A stretch of 9,541 bases of DNA from Candidatus Pacearchaeota archaeon. Lineage in GTDB: Archaea > Nanoarchaeota > Nanoarchaeia > Pacearchaeales > GW2011-AR1. Location: the NCBI GenBank assembly GCA_002686195.1, contig NZAS01000074.1, positions 2,618-12,158 of the forward strand, in the 5' to 3' direction. The position numbers and the translations under genes were made by a program. Positions 6,352 through 9,541 of this stretch are shown one piece after another. A model generated the notes under the pieces. That model had not been told where the DNA came from. It ran no database searches and worked only from the letters and a program-made list of their open reading frames with translations. The number at the start of each line of letters is the position of its first letter. The first letter of the stretch is position 1.

Positions 6352-6643
6352 TATAGATGGTACGATATGTTCCACTAATTGTGAGTATAAAGATTCTGTT
6401 CCTTATCAAGAGGTTATAGATTGGATAAATAAAAAATATGATGAAGGTCATAGTATTACTCTCTTCACATCTAGAGGAACATCTTCTGGGTTGGATTGGT
6501 TTAAGTTTACTGAAAAACAAGTTAATGATTGGGGTATTAAATATCACGAATTGAAATTGGGTAAACCAGCATATGATTTATTTATTGACGATAGAGTTAT
6601 TAACAACAAGGATTGGTATAAAAAAGAGGGACTAAAAATATGA
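6335..6643 (+). CDS. Small HAD-superfamily phosphatase-like protein (capsule-locus type)
   Basis: 102 residues, a minimal HAD fold without a cap domain. All four HAD motifs are visible: motif I FDIDGT (5-10) with nucleophile D6 and general acid D8, motif II LFTSRG (43-48), motif III lysine K77 in KLGKPAYD, and motif IV FIDDR (83-87) with D85/D86 for magnesium. Such short HAD proteins are frequent in polysaccharide loci and phage genomes and are thought to dephosphorylate a sugar-phosphate intermediate, though substrates are mostly unknown. The start is inside the 3' end of the SDR gene (17-base overlap) with only a weak ribosome site, suggesting coupling by reinitiation; the end makes an ATGA overlap with the ATP-grasp gene. 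It lies between the sugar-branching module and the ligase/deacetylase pair, so either could supply its substrate. Confidence 0.85.
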   Translation: MRYCFDIDGTICSTNCEYKDSVPYQEVIDWINKKYDEGHSITLFTSRGTSSGLDWFKFTEKQVNDWGIKYHELKLGKPAYDLFIDDRVINNKDWYKKEGLKI

Positions 6644-7512
6644 ACATATTATTTTTAGGCGCCGGTGGTCCTGCTGCTGTTGGTGCTATGAAATCATTAC
6701 TTGAATGTGATTTTCAAGGAAAACATAAAATAGTATCTGTTGATATGGATGAAACTGCGGTTGGGTTTCATTTTAGTGATAAGAGATATGTCGTACCAAG
6801 ATATATTGATGAATCGTATTATGAAACTATAACTGATATAATAAAAAAAGAAAATATAGATTTGGTATTACCTACAAGTGACGATGTGTTTACTGTTAGT
6901 AAAATAAATTTAGATGGTGTACAAATGTTTATGTCAAGTCACGAGCAGATAAAAAAATGTGTTGATAAATTTGTTTTTTATGAAACATGTAAAGAAAATT
7001 TCCCATTCCCAAAATCTACTGATAAATTTGTACCTGTTTTTGCAAAACCTCGTGATGGTAAAGGTAGTAGAGGTATAAAGTTAATAGATGATTTTGAAGA
7101 AAATTATATTTACCAAGAGTATTTACCAGGCACAGAGTATACAATAGATGTTTTATCGGATATGAACTCAGAAGTATTATCTGTTATCCCAAGAGTTAGA
7201 TTACAAACGAAAGCTGGTATATCTACAAAGGGTAAGATAGTTAGAAACGAAGTTATAGAAAAAGAATGTAGTGATATAGTTAAGTTTTTAAATTTAAAAG
7301 GTGTTGTCTGTGTTCAAATGAAAGAAGATAAAGATGGGAATCCAAAGTTTATAGAAATAAATCCAAGATTCGGTGGTGGTACTTTTTTTACAACTCTTGC
7401 TGGTGTAAATTTTGTTAAGATAATATTGGATATAGTTGAAGGTAAAGAAGTGGAAGTACCAGAACCTAAAGAGATAACTGTATTGAGATATTTTGATGAG
7501 GTAGTATGTTAG
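6640..7512 (+). CDS. ATP-grasp ligase, carbamoyl-phosphate-synthetase-like
   Basis: 290 residues with the full three-part ATP-grasp layout. An N-terminal pre-ATP-grasp Rossmann-like domain begins NILFLGAGGPAAVGA (2-15) and continues through VLPTSDD (76-82). The central ATP-binding region has F134-A-K136 and the flexible glycine-rich loop GKGSRG (140-145), then YQEYLPGTEYTID (158-170) with the adenine-contacting Q-E. The C-terminal magnesium site FIEINPRFGGGT (237-248) supplies E239, N241 and R243. ATP-grasp enzymes activate a carboxylate as acyl phosphate and join it to an amine or thiol. In a sugar locus a likely job is attaching an amino or hydroxy acid to an amino sugar; the substrate is not readable. 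GAGGG at 6626-6630 precedes the ATG. The next gene, a deacetylase, starts inside its last codons, implying that the two act together. Confidence 0.88.
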   Translation: MNILFLGAGGPAAVGAMKSLLECDFQGKHKIVSVDMDETAVGFHFSDKRYVVPRYIDESYYETITDIIKKENIDLVLPTSDDVFTVSKINLDGVQMFMSSHEQIKKCVDKFVFYETCKENFPFPKSTDKFVPVFAKPRDGKGSRGIKLIDDFEENYIYQEYLPGTEYTIDVLSDMNSEVLSVIPRVRLQTKAGISTKGKIVRNEVIEKECSDIVKFLNLKGVVCVQMKEDKDGNPKFIEINPRFGGGTFFTTLAGVNFVKIILDIVEGKEVEVPEPKEITVLRYFDEVVC

Positions 7513-8138
7513 ACTTATTTCTTGATGCTACTGATATAGTGTGTTTATCACCTCATCCAGATGATTGTGAATACGCTGTTTCTGGTACTATATCAAAATA
7601 TTACGATACTACTTTTTATGTAATAAATATTTCTTCTGGTGGTAAGTATAGTTTGTATGCTAATCAAAGAATTGAAGAAGTAAAAAAGTTTTGGTCAAGT
7701 TATGATAATGTAGAATTAATATTTTTGGGAGTGGATTTTATTCGTGATATCCAATGTGATTCTTTTATATCTAAAATAGAAAAGATATTATATCCTGATT
7801 GTTCTCCTAGTATAATCTTAACGCCATCATTTGATGATACTCATCAAGACCATAGAAAAATAAATGAAATAGCTAATTCATTAACTAGAAGTAAAAAGAT
7901 AGGATTGGTGGAGTATATGACGCCAAGTACTAAAATAGGTTGGGTGCCAAATATGTTTGTGGATATTAATGAACATATAAAGACTAAAAAAGAAAATTTA
8001 TTTAATTCATTTAAAACTCAATTAGATAAGCCATATTTTACAGATAAAGTTTTTGATTCATATCATTGTAATTATCAAACCATGAAACGTGATTTAGATA
8101 ATGTGGAATTTTTTAAAGTAGGGGCATTATATCAATGA
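7506..8138 (+). CDS. PIG-L/LmbE family zinc-dependent N-deacetylase
   Basis: 210 residues. The two diagnostic zinc motifs are both present: SPHPDD (15-20) with H17, D19 and D20, and DTHQDH (111-116) with H113 and H116. D19 is the usual general base, and H17, D20 and H116 the expected zinc ligands (family knowledge). The family removes acetyl groups from N-acetylglucosamine-type substrates, e.g. GlcNAc-PI, mycothiol and bacillithiol precursors and nucleotide-linked amino sugars. Length is slightly under the usual 220-240. No signal peptide or membrane segment, so a cytoplasmic, probably nucleotide- or lipid-linked sugar substrate is likely. GAGG at 7498-7501 lies four bases before the ATG, and the gene overlaps the ATP-grasp gene by 7 bases. 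Similar proteins in phage and O-antigen clusters are found near formyl- or acyl-transferring enzymes, fitting exchange of the amide group. Confidence 0.9.
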   Translation: MLDLFLDATDIVCLSPHPDDCEYAVSGTISKYYDTTFYVINISSGGKYSLYANQRIEEVKKFWSSYDNVELIFLGVDFIRDIQCDSFISKIEKILYPDCSPSIILTPSFDDTHQDHRKINEIANSLTRSKKIGLVEYMTPSTKIGWVPNMFVDINEHIKTKKENLFNSFKTQLDKPYFTDKVFDSYHCNYQTMKRDLDNVEFFKVGALYQ

Positions 8139-8926
8139 AGAAAAATGTAGTATTCTGGATAGGTGTTAAGAATGAAAAATATTCTCAAAAATATGGTGGA
8201 TGGGAATGGATGGATATCACTAGAAAGTCTTGGGAATATTGGTGTAAAAAACATGATGTGATATTTTTTCCAATGGAGAAGCCAATAGAAGAAGATTTAA
8301 CTAAGTTTAGAATCAATTGGCAAAAAGCTATTTTTTGTTTTGATATATTAGATGAAGCTGGGATAGATTACGACCAAATTTATTTAGTAGATGGGATGAA
8401 TATAATTAAATGGGATACGCCAAATGTATTTGAATTGACAAATCATAAGTTTACTGCTTGGAGAGACACCGATAACTTAGGGTGGACATATAAAAGTATA
8501 GTTGGATATAAAGATTTCTTTGGTAGTTATGAATTTGATAAGCAAAAGTATTTTAGTTCTGGTTTAATTATTTTTAATGAACAACATAAAGAAGTTTTTC
8601 AATCATTTAAAAAATTATATTATGATAATGTGGATATGTTTGTAAAACTACAGGATAAAATTGTACGAAAGGGAACTGAACAAACTCCATTGAATTATCA
8701 CATACAGATGAATAATGTTGAGATAAATTTAGATTTACCATTTACTTATAAACTTACACATATCCATCGAAAGGAAATGTTTAATCATAATTGGCAATTA
8801 CCAGGTGAGACTACTCCATTTTTTATTAAATACGGTCATGTTTGGGGTTTTAGTGGATTGCCTAAAGATCAAAGAACTCAAATGATAAAACAAACTTGGA
8901 ATATTGTAAAGGATAATTATGTCTAA
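8135..8926 (+). CDS. GT-A-like glycosyltransferase paralogue with degenerate DxD motif
   Basis: 263 residues, clearly homologous to the following gene. Shared landmarks are W-x-x-W-C near 33-37, NWQKAIFCFDILDEAGIDYDQIYLVDG split over 61-87, NVFELTNHKF (97-106), YFSSGLIIFNEQHKE (139-153) and KGTEQTPLNYH (179-189). The F-x-S-G-x-x-x-x-N and D/E-Q-x-x-L-N elements recall family 8 (glycogenin-like) GT-A enzymes. At the metal-binding position the paralogue has D-A-D, but here it is D86-G87-M88, so the second acidic residue is gone. The protein may use another ligand (N89 follows), work metal-independently, or have lost catalysis and serve as a partner of its neighbour. It begins in an ATGA overlap with the deacetylase gene; AGGGG at 8120-8124 is the likely ribosome site. 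No membrane segment. Confidence 0.7.
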   Translation: MKKNVVFWIGVKNEKYSQKYGGWEWMDITRKSWEYWCKKHDVIFFPMEKPIEEDLTKFRINWQKAIFCFDILDEAGIDYDQIYLVDGMNIIKWDTPNVFELTNHKFTAWRDTDNLGWTYKSIVGYKDFFGSYEFDKQKYFSSGLIIFNEQHKEVFQSFKKLYYDNVDMFVKLQDKIVRKGTEQTPLNYHIQMNNVEINLDLPFTYKLTHIHRKEMFNHNWQLPGETTPFFIKYGHVWGFSGLPKDQRTQMIKQTWNIVKDNYV

Positions 8927-9541
8927 TATTGTTTTTATAGTAAATTTACCAGAAACCAAAAAAGTTGATAGGAATAAACCTTATCAGTTTTCAATTGATA
9001 GTTGGAAGAGATGGTGTGATGAGACGGGTAGAGCTAAGCTTGTTGTGTTAGATGAACGTATATATCCTGAAGATTATATGAATGCCAACTGGCATAAACT
9101 ATTCGTATTTCAATTACTTGAAGAAAGTGGTATAAGTTACAATCAAATACTCATAGCTGATGCTGATACAATTATCCATTCTCAGTCTCCAAATCCTTTT
9201 GAATTGACAGATAATAAGTTTTCTGTTGTACCAAGCTATGGCAGTTTTGATTGGGTGTGTCGAAGTATAGAGAATTATAAGAAGCATTTATTTCCTGATA
9301 TTGATGTACCACTTTGGGAATATTTTAATTCTGGTATCATCATATGTAATAAAAAACATAAAGAGTTCTACGATAAAATAATAAATTTTTATTTGGAAAA
9401 TAGAGATAACATAGTCAAATTACAAGAAACCTATGGTGTTGGAACTGATCAACCTATACTTAACTTTTTCGTTCAAAAAGAAAATGTTGATTGTAAGTAT
9501 TTACCATACGAATGGAACATGCAAGATATGAATAGAACTGA
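8919..9541 (+). CDS. GT-A/GT8-like glycosyltransferase, 3' end cut by window edge
   Basis: Translated directly from the ATG at 8919, whose reading frame stays open to the window end (207 complete codons). Landmarks: NANWHKLFVFQLLEESG (55-71), IADADTII (79-86) containing a classical metal/nucleotide-sugar DxD (D81-A-D83), YFNSGIIICNKKHKEF (135-150) and GVGTDQPILNFF (173-184), then a Y-E-W-N-M segment (197-201). The order DxD, then F-N-S-G, then D-Q-x-x-L-N matches family 8-like GT-A transferases. It is a tandem paralogue of the preceding gene but clearly diverged, and it retains the metal motif that the neighbour lost. AAAGGA at 8908-8913, five bases before the ATG, supports the start; overlap with the upstream stop is 8 bases. 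The donor is probably a nucleotide sugar made by this locus or the host; specificity cannot be read. Confidence 0.75.
   Translation, partial: MSNIVFIVNLPETKKVDRNKPYQFSIDSWKRWCDETGRAKLVVLDERIYPEDYMNANWHKLFVFQLLEESGISYNQILIADADTIIHSQSPNPFELTDNKFSVVPSYGSFDWVCRSIENYKKHLFPDIDVPLWEYFNSGIIICNKKHKEFYDKIINFYLENRDNIVKLQETYGVGTDQPILNFFVQKENVDCKYLPYEWNMQDMNRT

Noticed and set aside
8135..9541. Tandem glycosyltransferase genes as an assembly duplication
   Set aside because: The two copies share motifs but differ widely in residues and bases, so they are old paralogues and not a repeated read.

Overview
The window is a dense, AT-rich, single-strand block of thirteen protein-coding genes: eleven complete, plus one cut at each edge. 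All read left to right, and every one of the twelve gene junctions overlaps by 1 to 17 bases, so there is no intergenic DNA. No tRNA, rRNA, CRISPR, insertion sequence, terminator or convincing promoter was seen. Heavy use of TTA, AGA and ATA codons, GAGG-type ribosome binding sites and extreme packing fit either a tailed phage of a low-GC host (for example a marine T4-like myovirus carrying a glycan island) or a surface-polysaccharide locus of a low-GC bacterium. No phage structural or replication gene lies in the window, so the phage reading is an inference.

Layout. Positions 1-170 hold the C-terminus of a family-2-like glycosyltransferase. 167-1051 is an extended SDR nucleotide-sugar epimerase-type enzyme. 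1051-2043 is an unfamiliar GT-B-like glycosyltransferase candidate. 2036-6351 is a five-gene sugar-building module: a ColD-like PLP 3-dehydratase with histidine in place of the usual PLP lysine, an RmlC-like cupin epimerase, the N- and C-terminal halves of a split transketolase, and a second SDR with a UDP-xylose-synthase-like S-S-E motif. 6335-6643 is a tiny HAD phosphatase-like protein, 6640-7512 an ATP-grasp ligase, and 7506-8138 a PIG-L/LmbE-type zinc deacetylase. 8135-8926 and 8919-9541 are tandem, diverged GT-A-like glycosyltransferase paralogues; the first has lost the DxD motif and the second is cut by the window edge.

Working model (inference). The block makes and transfers unusual sugars. 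The ColD-like enzyme would remove the C3 hydroxyl of a nucleotide-linked 4-keto-6-deoxyhexose. The cupin could epimerise the keto sugar, and the split transketolase could add a two-carbon glycoloyl unit to the 4-keto carbon. An SDR would then reduce the product, giving a branched 3,6-dideoxy sugar analogous to yersiniose but made with transketolase chemistry rather than a YerE-type enzyme. The deacetylase and ATP-grasp ligase could together swap an N-acetyl group for another acyl or aminoacyl group. The flanking glycosyltransferases would attach the products. No nucleotidyltransferase, 4,6-dehydratase of the classical T-D-E type, flippase or polymerase is visible, so the precursor and export steps must come from outside the window.
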